Origin: G023898405 sp964368985
GTDB lineage: Bacteria; Myxococcota; UBA727; JABDBI01
Reading direction: 5' to 3'
Assembly: GCA_964368985.1 (NCBI GenBank)
Contig: CAYJDW010000005.1
Span: forward strand, 1-64,000
Length of the DNA stretch: 64,000 nt
Shown: piece by piece, positions 1-8,247 of the stretch
Layout: each line of letters starts with the position of its first letter
Position numbering within the stretch: the stretch's first letter is position 1
Program-made: the position numbers and the translations under genes
Notes under the pieces: generated by a model
Database searches by the model: none
Told to the model about the DNA's origin: nothing
The model's input: the letters and a program-made list of their open reading frames with translations, nothing else

Positions 1-60
1 AACTATCGATTAATTTATATGTTGAAATATTTATTTTACGAAGCGGATTAAAATCATATT

Positions 61-120
61 CAAAAAACGAGCGCGCCCAACCCAGGAGAAATTCTCCCCA
101 CGGATTAGACGCGCTCGTTT
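61..120 (-). terminator. Rho-independent terminator of recA
   Basis: A perfect 11-bp inverted repeat (65-75 with 110-120) encloses a second small stem (85-90 with 92-97). On the minus strand it is followed by a run of six T. It lies 26 bases past the recA stop codon, so it should end recA transcription. Confidence 0.85.
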
Positions 121-146
121 AACTACCGCACTCAGCACGACAAAGA

Positions 147-1238
147 TTAAGCACTCGCTTGTTGCAGTATTGGCTTTTTGTCTTGGCTTTTGCCGTTGGC
201 CGTCGGGCTTTTCATCACTGGAAGATTGAAGTGGGTGCGGATTCTATTTTCGATCTCGATCGCCGCTTCTGGGTTATCTCGCAAATATTGACCGACGTTT
301 TCGCGTCCCTGACCCATTTTTTCCTTGCCATAGCTAAACCACGAACCGCTCTTCTCAATCGCGCCACACTGAACGCCGAGGTCCAAAAGTTCGCCCTCTT
401 TAGCAATTCCTTGACCATAAATAATGTCGAATTCCACTTCTTTAAACGGCGGTGCCAATTTATTCTTGGCTACTTTGACACGCGTACGATTGCCAGTGAT
501 TTCTTCGCCCTGCTTAATTGCTCCTACTCGTCTAATATCCAAACGCATGGAAGCATAAAATTTCAGCGCATTACCGCCCGTAGTGGTTTCTGGATTACCA
601 AACATGACGCCGATTTTCATACGCAGCTGATTAATAAAAATCACGCTCGTCTTTGAACGAGAAATACTGCCAGTGAGCTTTCTCAAAGCCTGGCTCATAA
701 GCCGCGCTTGAAGGCCCATGTGGGAATCACCCATTTCTCCTTCGATTTCAGCTTTCGGTACTAAAGCTGCCACGGAGTCAACAATCACTAGATCAAGAGC
801 GCCGGAGCGGACCAGCATATCGGTGATTTCTAAAGCTTGCTCGCCGGTATCTGGCTGCGAAATAAGTAAGTCATCGGTTCTTACCCCAAGCTTTCTGGCA
901 TAAACCACGTCGAGAGCATGCTCAGCATCAACGAAAGCTGCGACACCGCCCCGTTTTTGCACTTCGGCAATGGCATGCAGCGTTAGAGTAGTTTTACCGC
1001 TTGATTCAGGTCCGTAGATTTCAATAATACGACCACGGGGAAAGCCGCCGATTCCTAAAGCAATATCGATTCCTAATGAACCGGTGGAGGTGACATCCAC
1101 GTCTTGCATCATCACTTCATCATTGCCTAAGCGCATGATGGAGCCCTTGCCGAATTGCTTTTCAATATTTTGGACTGCTAAATCTAGGCTTTTTAATTTT
1201 TCAAGGCGTGTTTGATCGCCGTTCACTTCTGGTTTCAT
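147..1238 (-). CDS. recA: Recombinase RecA
   Basis: Cytoplasmic ATP-dependent strand-exchange protein and co-protease of the SOS response. The 363-aa length is normal. Seen: Walker A GPESSGKTT at about residues 76-84, the LVIVDSVAAL Walker B strand, and the L2 DNA-binding loop around GNPETTTGGNALKFYAS. The start ATG has AGGAGAG (1244-1250) just upstream; an overlapping ATG 4 bases earlier is out of frame. A terminator for the upstream protease gene (1332-1359) separates the two, so recA has its own promoter in about 90 bp. I looked for LexA boxes of the E. coli, Gram-positive and Bdellovibrio (TTAC-N3-GTAA) types there and saw none. No recX follows in the window. Confidence 0.98.
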   Translation of the reverse strand: MKPEVNGDQTRLEKLKSLDLAVQNIEKQFGKGSIMRLGNDEVMMQDVDVTSTGSLGIDIALGIGGFPRGRIIEIYGPESSGKTTLTLHAIAEVQKRGGVAAFVDAEHALDVVYARKLGVRTDDLLISQPDTGEQALEITDMLVRSGALDLVIVDSVAALVPKAEIEGEMGDSHMGLQARLMSQALRKLTGSISRSKTSVIFINQLRMKIGVMFGNPETTTGGNALKFYASMRLDIRRVGAIKQGEEITGNRTRVKVAKNKLAPPFKEVEFDIIYGQGIAKEGELLDLGVQCGAIEKSGSWFSYGKEKMGQGRENVGQYLRDNPEAAIEIENRIRTHFNLPVMKSPTANGKSQDKKPILQQASA

Positions 1239-1331
1239 TCATTCTCTCCTCAAGTTGCGTGCATTTACACATACGATCATCTTGTAACTTAGGAAAGGGA
1301 ATAATGAAAAATATTTTTTATTTCGCACATC

Positions 1332-1359
1332 AAAAAAATGGCGGCCTTTGCCGCCGCCA
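1332..1359 (-). terminator. Rho-independent terminator of the S41 protease gene
   Basis: A 7-bp perfect stem (1339-1345 with 1353-1359, TGGCGGC/GCCGCCA) is followed on the minus strand by seven T (complement of 1332-1338). It lies 20 bases beyond the stop of the protease gene and ahead of recA. Confidence 0.85.
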
Positions 1360-1378
1360 AATTTTTTGCATCCGAAAC

Positions 1379-4300
1379 TTATTGATCGCTGACCGGAGCA
1401 TTAACCTTTGCCTGACCGGTGCCACCCTTTTCAGGCAGGGCGAGCACACGCCCAACATCGTCGTAAAAGACGGTAATATTTTCACGCTGACCATAAATGG
1501 CATCTTCGCGGGCAATCAAGCTGATAATGTTGATACCTGGTTTTAACACTATGTCTTGATTAATTTTTTCTTCTTGAGAAGAAGTGCTCAACGATTTGTA
1601 GAATACTTTTTTCATATTCACGTACAACAACAATTCAGACACTTTTCCCGAGCTTAAAATATTAGCCGAGACGACTCCATTTGCTTGCTTGGTCCAGCCA
1701 TTGCCTTCGGCAAATTTGAGACCAATTTTAGCGGGAATGCGGTCAAAATTAATGGTGAAAAAATCACTCTTCTTTTGGGGCACTTCTTTGGTTTTAGAAT
1801 TATAGATTTTCAAATCGCTTTTCTTCACAAAACCAACTAAGTTTTCATCGACGTTAACCAGATAATAGCCATTGAGCTCACCCAAACTTTCGCAACGCAA
1901 ACCTTCTTTTAGCGTAGCCAATACCTGAGCTTTATCATTTGCCTTAGCCAAAAGGCTCGCAGTTTTACTCGACAAGACTAAGCTTGCCTTCTTGCCCGTA
2001 GTTTTTTCTTTATGAGCGACATCTAATGAAATTTTATCGCGCCAAATATCGTGCATTTGTCCATCGAAAACTTGGATTTCAAAATCCGCGCTTTCACTGG
2101 GTTCCTTAACCCTAAAAGAAAAGCGCACACTTCCCTCTTGGTTCGGTAACATCTCGCCTAGCTGCACCCTGCCCGTTTTAAGAAATACTTTGGCACCTGA
2201 TTCATTTCTTAAGAGCACCGTGGGTTCAAAGGCCTTGCCTTCGCCGATATTTTTTAGCCATACCACCAGCTCAACATCTTCACCATTTTGCACTTTACCG
2301 TCGCCATTGCCGGATTTAGCATCATCGATAAATACTAAATGTGAAAAACGCGGACGCCCTAGACCGTTAATGACGATGGGTAAATTCAGCTCATCGAGTT
2401 TCTCTTTAGCAATATCTCTTATTTCCAAGCTCAGTAAATCTTTGCGCGTAATGACATCCTTCGGAATCTCAAACTCAACTGTTCTCTCAATTTCTTGACC
2501 AGGATTTAGCTTGCCAAAAAGGAATTCCTTCTGATCAAACAAGGGAGTTTTTGAATGAGTAAGAGCGTGGACTTGATAGGCTGGCACTTTCCCAAGATTC
2601 TTCACTTTAACCGTCACCTTTAGCTTCTCCCCGGCTTTAGCGCCTGGGTTGGCAATGATACTAGTTTTAAGGGCCTTAGCAGCACTGAGTTTATTTCCGA
2701 TTGACCAATCAATATTATATTTCTTTAGCGCATCAATAATTTTCTTTTGTTCTTGCTTATCGAGGCGGGCCTTGATTGACTCGGCTTCAGCCAACAGTTC
2801 ACTTCTTTTTGGTCCTTTTGCCGAAGTAATAAATTCAGATGCCACGATAATCGGAAATTCCTGTTTTAGCTTAGCCGCATTGATCTTGCTATATTCGGCT
2901 CCTTCTTCGGAAGGCGGGGGCGCAAGAAATTCAATTTGCATCAAAGACTTTTCTTCTCGTTTTTTAGCGGCGGAAAGATGGGCTTCGAGGTCAATTTCAC
3001 GCATGGAAGTGTTTTGAAAAAGGCTCAACTCCTCCGCTTTATTGGCATTGATCTCAGAAATTCTTATGTCAGGCGTGACCCCAATGGTCTGAATGATTTT
3101 ATCTTGAGGGGCATAATATTGAGCAATGGTCAACTTCAAAGCCGCGGGCTCAATCGGTTTATCTTTGGTAGCTTTTCCATCCTTGAGGCTTGGAAAATCA
3201 AAGAGCATCTGAACCGAGCCTTTACCAAAAGTAGGTGAATCGCCGATCAAAATGGCGCGTCCCCCATTTGGGTCATCCCCCTCAGCGCCACCATATTGCA
3301 AGGCTGCCGCAACGATCTCCGATGCACTAGCAGAGCCGCCATTGATCAAAACGGCGATCTTCATATTTTTATCCAGCTCTCCCGGCGTCGCCATTTCTAC
3401 CTGGCGAGATTCTTTGAGCGCCCCTTGGGTAGACACTATTTCCCCACTGCTTAAAAACAAATCGGAAATAGCAACCGCTTCTCGCAGCAATCCCCCGGGA
3501 TTATCACGTAAATCCAAGATGACGCCTTTCATTTTTTCTTTGCTATCACCCTTCATTTTCAAGATGGCCGATTTTACATCGTCAGCTGTGTTTCCTTGAA
3601 AAGCCTTAATACGCAAATAACCGACATTATTATCAAGCAGAGCATAAGCCACTGAATCAACTTTAATGATGTCGCGTTTGAGAGTGAAATCCAGCTCTTT
3701 AGTGGAATTGCCCCGTTGGACGGAGATTTTCACATTACTTTTTGGCGCACCGCGCAGTTTTGATACCGCGTCTTCAAGCGGCATATTGATGGCAGAATCT
3801 TCATCGATTTTAACAATACGATCTTTAGCCTTCACGCCCGCAATGGCAGCAGGAGTACCATCAATCGGGCTAATAACCGTCAAAAAGCCATCGCGGATAG
3901 AAATAACGATACCTACGCCACCAAACTCACCTTTGGTCGTCAGGGTCAAATCCCGGGCATATTCGGGTTTCAAAAAAACAGAATGCGGGTCGAGGGTACC
4001 AAGCATGGCATTGATAGCACCATTCTCGATTTTTTCCCAATCAATAGGCTCGTCCTTGGCTTTGGACTTAACTGCTAGACCCTGTTTTTTAGCTTCAGCC
4101 TCTACAAATTTAAAAATATCCCGCAGCATGAAAATCATGCCCCAAATGGATTTTTGTGGTTCATAATCAAAAACTTTTTTTACCCCACCAAGATCCAAAC
4201 TTAGCTTTTCTTTTACAAGAGGAGCCACAGGGACGGTTGGTTTAGGTTTAGAATTATCGGTCCCAGCAGGCGGTGGCGGAGCTGATGAGGAACTCGCGGA

Positions 4301-4639
4301 TGCTTGAGCCTCAAGCATCGCAAATTCTTCGCCTTTTTTACTCTTCTCAAGAGCTTGCTCTAAGGATTTTGGGAGAGTCACTACTAATCGCGAAATATAG
4401 GACTCTAGGGATTCAAGAATAGCGGCGAGCATTGCTCCTGTGTCAATCCTTTCGGGGTCAACATATTGCTCTTTCATTAGTAAGGCCACACGAGGCAGAT
4501 TATTAAATACGGCACTTTGACTATTGGGCGCGTCCACGACCTTAGCCATACTAAAGTTAGGAAGCAGACTCATAACCGCGAAGAGCGGAATCAATTTCAT
4601 AGGGGGCAGGGAAAAAATCCGGTTTATTATTTTAATCAT
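1379..4639 (-). CDS. S41 family C-terminal processing protease, long multidomain form
   Basis: Exported serine protease of the Prc/CtpA type, expected to cleave envelope proteins near their C-termini. The 1086 residues hold a signal peptide (1-32), a low-complexity Ser/Pro stretch (about 113-137), a PDZ domain (about 226-318) and the S41 core with GGSASASEI and PTFGKGS. By comparison with E. coli Tsp, the catalytic pair would be Ser438 and Lys473. Beyond the core are two CARDB-like beta-sandwich segments, an SH3-like domain (around YYLVNVDENLVGFV) and a C-terminal beta-rich domain. This resembles the long myxobacterial-type S41 peptidases (NCBI name, as I recall it, MXAN_5808 family). The first ATG has GGAG 9 bases upstream; the later Met14 has no ribosome site. 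Confidence 0.93.
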   Translation of the reverse strand: MIKIINRIFSLPPMKLIPLFAVMSLLPNFSMAKVVDAPNSQSAVFNNLPRVALLMKEQYVDPERIDTGAMLAAILESLESYISRLVVTLPKSLEQALEKSKKGEEFAMLEAQASASSSSAPPPPAGTDNSKPKPTVPVAPLVKEKLSLDLGGVKKVFDYEPQKSIWGMIFMLRDIFKFVEAEAKKQGLAVKSKAKDEPIDWEKIENGAINAMLGTLDPHSVFLKPEYARDLTLTTKGEFGGVGIVISIRDGFLTVISPIDGTPAAIAGVKAKDRIVKIDEDSAINMPLEDAVSKLRGAPKSNVKISVQRGNSTKELDFTLKRDIIKVDSVAYALLDNNVGYLRIKAFQGNTADDVKSAILKMKGDSKEKMKGVILDLRDNPGGLLREAVAISDLFLSSGEIVSTQGALKESRQVEMATPGELDKNMKIAVLINGGSASASEIVAAALQYGGAEGDDPNGGRAILIGDSPTFGKGSVQMLFDFPSLKDGKATKDKPIEPAALKLTIAQYYAPQDKIIQTIGVTPDIRISEINANKAEELSLFQNTSMREIDLEAHLSAAKKREEKSLMQIEFLAPPPSEEGAEYSKINAAKLKQEFPIIVASEFITSAKGPKRSELLAEAESIKARLDKQEQKKIIDALKKYNIDWSIGNKLSAAKALKTSIIANPGAKAGEKLKVTVKVKNLGKVPAYQVHALTHSKTPLFDQKEFLFGKLNPGQEIERTVEFEIPKDVITRKDLLSLEIRDIAKEKLDELNLPIVINGLGRPRFSHLVFIDDAKSGNGDGKVQNGEDVELVVWLKNIGEGKAFEPTVLLRNESGAKVFLKTGRVQLGEMLPNQEGSVRFSFRVKEPSESADFEIQVFDGQMHDIWRDKISLDVAHKEKTTGKKASLVLSSKTASLLAKANDKAQVLATLKEGLRCESLGELNGYYLVNVDENLVGFVKKSDLKIYNSKTKEVPQKKSDFFTINFDRIPAKIGLKFAEGNGWTKQANGVVSANILSSGKVSELLLYVNMKKVFYKSLSTSSQEEKINQDIVLKPGINIISLIAREDAIYGQRENITVFYDDVGRVLALPEKGGTGQAKVNAPVSDQ

Positions 4640-4776
4640 AGGACAAATGTCTCCTAAAATTCCAGCGCCAAATAGTAATATAGCGAACTTTCGAGGGATT
4701 AGTGAGAAGGGGAACTAGCTAAATGTTATCCCCCCCACTTAGCTGCTTTTTTTTTCAAAATCAGATGAAATATGGG

Positions 4777-5889
4777 TTAATTAGAGTCTTCACCACTCCC
4801 AGAAATACCCACACGGATAACCGCTTTTAACAAACGATTGCGTCTCAAATTGCCGATCAAACCATAGATTTCATTATAAAGACTAGGGTCCTTTAAAAAG
4901 AGCCCTAGGGAGCCTTTGCCGCTTTTAACATCGGCAATTAAAAGCTCCAAATCGTGTGCTGCCACGTTTAGAGAACGCAAGAATTGGCCATTATCCTTGG
5001 TATAAATCAGATCATGCAAAATTCCATCGCCAGTTTTTACATCTCCCAGCAAGGTGGATAAATGCCCAAAACTGCTGTTCATCTTCGCCACGGTTTTTTG
5101 TCCCTCAGGGTCATAGAGCAAAGCATGGGCTAAACCATTACCCTCCTTGACTGCGTGGGTAATAGATTTGACGTCGGCGATTATACCGTCGATTTTCTTC
5201 ATGGTCGTTGAGATACTCGCAATGGACTTTTTAGTGTCTTGTCCCGCACCTTTGTCATAAATGAGCTCATGTAAAACCCCATCGCCTGTCTCAATTTCCT
5301 TAAAGATTTTTTGCAAGGATTTAGCGGAACCCGCCAAGGCCGTGTCACCGCCCTGCGCGGTAAAGCCTTTGAAAATATCCCGAGCATCAGAAATGGTTTC
5401 GGTAACATTCTCCAAGATTTCCTGAGCCTGCTGCAGCGCCTTATTAAAATCGATAGGCGGAGTAGATTTAAGCATTCCGCCCGCTTGTAATTCCGGCAAT
5501 TCTGGCGAACCGATGCTGATATTGATGAGTTTATCGCCTAAGAGCCCCTTGCTATCGATCCGAGCAATGGAATCTTCACGAATCCACTCCATCGCACTCT
5601 TCGAAACATCCATGACAATCGTGATATCGCGCGAGAGGCCTGGCGCATCGGCTCGTAAAAGAGGAAACTTGATCTTACTCACGTGGCCCACCACCACGCC
5701 GGACAACATGACATCAGCGCCGAGAGCTAAACCTGCCACATTGGGAAAATGGGTTTCTACCGACACACTAGAATCAAATAAGCGCCTTTCGCGGCCGATT
5801 AAAAATATTAAAAGCACTAATACAATCAGACCTAAGGCCACAAACAGCCCCAAAATCAAATCATAAGAACGGCGTTTTAGAGCTGCCAT
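4777..5889 (-). CDS. mlaD: MCE-domain lipid-transport protein (MlaD-like)
   Basis: Substrate-binding subunit of an MCE/Mla-type phospholipid transporter, anchored in the inner membrane. It has an N-terminal transmembrane helix (about 11-31) and one MCE domain (about 40-132, with VAGLALGADVMLSGVVVGHV). The C-terminal half, from about 202, contains repeated units beginning GDGVLHELIYD, GNGLAHALLYD, GDGILHDLIYT and GKGSLGLFLKD, spaced 48, 37 and 37 residues apart. At 370 aa it is much longer than E. coli MlaD. It starts 3 bases after the mlaF stop, so the two are translated as one operon. No MlaE permease gene is nearby. Confidence 0.9.
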   Translation of the reverse strand: MAALKRRSYDLILGLFVALGLIVLVLLIFLIGRERRLFDSSVSVETHFPNVAGLALGADVMLSGVVVGHVSKIKFPLLRADAPGLSRDITIVMDVSKSAMEWIREDSIARIDSKGLLGDKLINISIGSPELPELQAGGMLKSTPPIDFNKALQQAQEILENVTETISDARDIFKGFTAQGGDTALAGSAKSLQKIFKEIETGDGVLHELIYDKGAGQDTKKSIASISTTMKKIDGIIADVKSITHAVKEGNGLAHALLYDPEGQKTVAKMNSSFGHLSTLLGDVKTGDGILHDLIYTKDNGQFLRSLNVAAHDLELLIADVKSGKGSLGLFLKDPSLYNEIYGLIGNLRRNRLLKAVIRVGISGSGEDSN

Positions 5890-5892
5890 TGG

Positions 5893-6693
5893 TTACAAGC
5901 CTCCTTGAACCGTCAAAAGAATTGAGGGATCCCCCAACACAAAACCGCGTACCACTGCATCCTCACTTTGTTCAAGATCGGAAAAACTGCCCAGGGCACG
6001 CACTTTTCCGCCATAAAAAAACGCTACATCATCGCCCAAAGTTCTCACGCTGGGCATGTCATGGGTGACCACGACGCTGGTGCATTTTAGGCGATCCTGC
6101 AAAAACAAAATCAAATCGACAATTCGTCTAGTATTAATAGGATCAAGCCCCGCGGTGGGCTCATCATAAAGAATAATTGCTGGGTTGGTAACGATTGCAC
6201 GCGCAAGGCCAATACGTTTTTTCATACCGCCTGATAATTCACTGGGCATTTTTTCTGCCGTATCCGGCAATCCTACCATTGCCAGAGTCATTTGAACCCG
6301 ATCAGCTATTTCGCTTGGGTCACATTGTTTTTGCACAATCAGCGGATAGGCAATATTTTCAAAAACACTCATGGAATCAAAGAGAGCGGCACCTTGAAAT
6401 ACCATGGAAATTTTCTGCCTAATCGGCAAAAAATCATCTTCACGTTCAATCTGAGCAATATCAATATCATCAAATAAAATCGAACCCGCATCAGGTAAAA
6501 CTAAGCCAATCAGCATTTTGATGGTAACAGTTTTACCGCATCCTGATGGCCCCAAAATCGACAAAACTTTAGATTTTCGGATGGGAAGAGTTATATCCTG
6601 GCAAACCATTTGCGAACCAAAGGATTTTTTCACTTTGATCAACGACAAAGCCAGTTTAGGATCGAGTTTTTTTTCAAGAAATACATCTGACAT
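5893..6693 (-). CDS. mlaF: ABC transporter ATPase of the Mla/MCE type
   Basis: Cytoplasmic ATPase expected to power the MCE lipid transporter with the MlaD-like protein encoded directly downstream. Seen: Walker A GPSGCGKT (48-55), Q-loop MVFQGAALFDSMSVFENIAYPL, signature LSGGMKKR, Walker B IILYDEPTAGLDP, and the H-loop VVVTHDM. The DSMSVFENIAYPL stretch is typical of the MlaF subfamily. In most genomes mlaE lies next to mlaF; here the upstream neighbour is an SspB-like gene, so the permease must be elsewhere. The Shine-Dalgarno is weak. Confidence 0.93.
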   Translation of the reverse strand: MSDVFLEKKLDPKLALSLIKVKKSFGSQMVCQDITLPIRKSKVLSILGPSGCGKTVTIKMLIGLVLPDAGSILFDDIDIAQIEREDDFLPIRQKISMVFQGAALFDSMSVFENIAYPLIVQKQCDPSEIADRVQMTLAMVGLPDTAEKMPSELSGGMKKRIGLARAIVTNPAIILYDEPTAGLDPINTRRIVDLILFLQDRLKCTSVVVTHDMPSVRTLGDDVAFFYGGKVRALGSFSDLEQSEDAVVRGFVLGDPSILLTVQGGL

Positions 6694-6713
6694 CAGCAGC
6701 TACCACTACCTAA

Positions 6714-6719
6714 ATTATA
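6714..6719 (-). promoter_or_regulatory. Possible -10 element upstream of mlaF
   Basis: A perfect TATAAT on the minus strand lies 20 bases before the mlaF ATG, inside the 108-bp gap after the SspB-like gene. No good -35 hexamer sits 16-18 bases upstream, so this is tentative. Confidence 0.3.
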
Positions 6720-6801
6720 AAATATTTAGGCATCGCACGAGCTTAAAAAATACCATTCGCCACTAGCATTGCATAATTAAATATCAATTTCCAACCCGCG
6801 A

Positions 6802-7347
6802 CTATGATAATAAAGATCCTGATTTATTCGCAAAGTCAACCGCAATAACATTATCAGCTTGTTCCATATTAACTTCATGAGGATCAATGTTGTCTTCAGC
6901 CAACGAAGCACAAAGCTCTTCGCTAATTCCTAAAACGTCTTTTTGATTATAATCACCGGGGAAGTGCTCAAACCAAACTGCTCCCTGATTCAGCACCGCT
7001 GATTGGATCCCATAAACACTGGCCCAAGGCACCATACAAAATTGCTCACCTGAATCAAAAGACAAGGTGGCCCACACACCCACCTCATTAAAATTAAAAT
7101 CCGGCACGTGAAAATGGTGACAAAAATTTAAGCGCAAATCACCTTGCTGCTTAAACTCAAGCGGCACCTTTACGCCCTGAGCTCTCGCATCAAATAATAC
7201 CGAAACGGTACCGTGGGTCAGCCATTCATTAAAAAGCTCACGCTTCTTTTCGTTAAGCGGGTCCTTGATACCCTGGGCCTGCAAAGCCTTGCGAGCAAAG
7301 GGCAGCATCACCACATTATTGGGCGTGGACTCATTAAAATCGGACAT
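6802..7347 (-). CDS. sspB: SspB-like ClpXP adaptor protein
   Basis: Probable adaptor that hands ssrA-tagged proteins to ClpXP. The core from about residue 43, with THGTVSVLFDARAQGVKVPL then NFCHHFHVPDF and VWATLSFDSGEQFCMVPWAS, follows the SspB fold (a short beta-barrel binding the tag). The acidic C-terminal tail, where SspB carries its ClpX-binding peptide, ends differently from E. coli and I cannot confirm that motif. It is 181 aa and lies 35 bases downstream of rpoZ. The tmRNA gene that makes the tag starts about 400 bases away on the other strand, which supports the assignment. Confidence 0.78.
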   Translation of the reverse strand: MSDFNESTPNNVVMLPFARKALQAQGIKDPLNEKKRELFNEWLTHGTVSVLFDARAQGVKVPLEFKQQGDLRLNFCHHFHVPDFNFNEVGVWATLSFDSGEQFCMVPWASVYGIQSAVLNQGAVWFEHFPGDYNQKDVLGISEELCASLAEDNIDPHEVNMEQADNVIAVDFANKSGSLLS

Positions 7348-7382
7348 TTGGCACTACCCGGGTCAGGTCAGAATTATTAAAT

Positions 7383-7646
7383 TTAAGCACGTATGCCATG
7401 CTTCGCTTGATATTCTTTGGTTAAATCAGAGAGAGATGATTCCAATACATATTTAACTTCTTTATCAAAACGTACTTTTCGTGCGGCGATCTCTCTAAGA
7501 GCAGTAACTTGTTCGTTATTTTTGTAGCCATCAACGAGGGGGCGGCTGCCTTTCATGAGCTGACGCGTACGCGCAGCGGCGAGCAACACCATGGCAAAAC
7601 GGTTATCAATAACTTTTAAGCAATCTTCAACAGTAACGCGTGCCAT
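7383..7646 (-). CDS. rpoZ: RNA polymerase omega subunit
   Basis: Small subunit that helps assemble and stabilise RNA polymerase by binding the beta' subunit. The 87-aa product begins MARVTVEDCL and contains NRFAMVLLAAARTRQL, the conserved omega signature, then ALREIAARKV. AGGAG precedes the ATG. It heads the minus-strand series rpoZ, SspB-like, mlaF, mlaD, and is divergent from ssrA. Confidence 0.96.
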   Translation of the reverse strand: MARVTVEDCLKVIDNRFAMVLLAAARTRQLMKGSRPLVDGYKNNEQVTALREIAARKVRFDKEVKYVLESSLSDLTKEYQAKHGIRA

Positions 7647-7722
7647 ATTAAACTCCTGGAATACATAGTCATGAGAGCCTTAGCCGCTTTTAATCGAAAA
7701 CTCAACACCAGTGTTTGCTAGC

Positions 7723-7751
7723 TTGCGCTTTGGCGATTTGGTGCTTATAGT
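7723..7751 (+). promoter_or_regulatory. ssrA promoter (sigma-70 type)
   Basis: A -35 box TTGCGC (7723-7728) and a -10 box TATAGT (7746-7751) are separated by 17 bases. The mature tmRNA 5' end falls 7 bases after the -10 box, exactly where transcription should start. Confidence 0.8.
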
Positions 7752-7757
7752 CACGGT

Positions 7758-8140
7758 GGGGGTGATTATGGATTCGACGGAGGAAGGAAGGGTTAAATGG
7801 CACGTCGCGGGTTTCAGTAACCGCGTAAAAATGCTGAAAAAACATAAACGCAAACAATAACGTTGCGCGCTTGGGCTTTGCCCAAGCAGCTGCTTAAGCT
7901 TAATAACCTTAAAGTAGCCACTGGTCCGATGCTGGCTTGGGTGTCGGGTTGCTAGTGAAAAACCCCACAGGCTGGTTTTTAGGCCTCTTTGGCCGTCCTA
8001 AAAACGAGAAATAGGCCAAAAACTGCCAGAGAAAGCCTGCCGCTGGGCGCTTTCTGGGAGCTTAAAACAGACGGCTAAACGTGTAGAAGTTTAATGCGGA
8101 TATCTTGCGGACGCGGGTTCAAATCCCGCCACCTCCACCA
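7758..8140 (+). ncRNA. ssrA: tmRNA, one-piece
   Basis: Rescues stalled ribosomes by acting as tRNA-Ala and then as mRNA. The 5' end GGGGGUG pairs with CACCUCC before ACCA at the 3' end; GATTATGGATTCGAC after the acceptor stem and the T-arm GCGGGTTCAAATCCCGC are standard. The tag reading frame runs 7850-7897: resume codon GCA, then AACAATAAC..., giving ANNNVARLGFAQAAA and a TAA stop. That tag is longer than usual and ends QAAA rather than LAA. A 7-bp stem CTTGGGC/GCCCAAG lies inside the tag frame. The CCA end is encoded. Confidence 0.95.
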
Positions 8141-8146
8141 TCACTA

Positions 8147-8174
8147 AAAACAGCCTTTCGGGGCTGTTTTTTTT
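8147..8174 (+). terminator. Rho-independent terminator of ssrA
   Basis: Stem AACAGCC (8149-8155) with GGCTGTT (8162-8168), followed by a run of T to 8174, directly after the tmRNA 3' end. Confidence 0.9.
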
Positions 8175-8247
8175 GCATTTAGGCATGGAAAATTTCTTGC
8201 GAGACGTTTATGGTTTCTCCTCGAGCCGAGCCATGTGGGGGCCACAA

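Noticed and set aside
159..656. 165-codon frame opposite recA
   Set aside because: It is a shadow of the recA reading frame; no ribosome site or family.
1239..1331. LexA box in the recA promoter region
   Set aside because: TTAC and GTAA occur but 15 bases apart, not 3; no E. coli-, Geobacter- or Gram-positive-type box fits.
4717..4755. Hairpin AGCTAA/TTAGCT followed by a T run
   Set aside because: The T run is on the plus strand while the genes on both sides are on the minus strand, so it does not fit as their terminator.
8173..8247. Extended N-terminus of the permease
   Set aside because: It overlaps the ssrA terminator, begins with TTG and lacks a ribosome site and family conservation.
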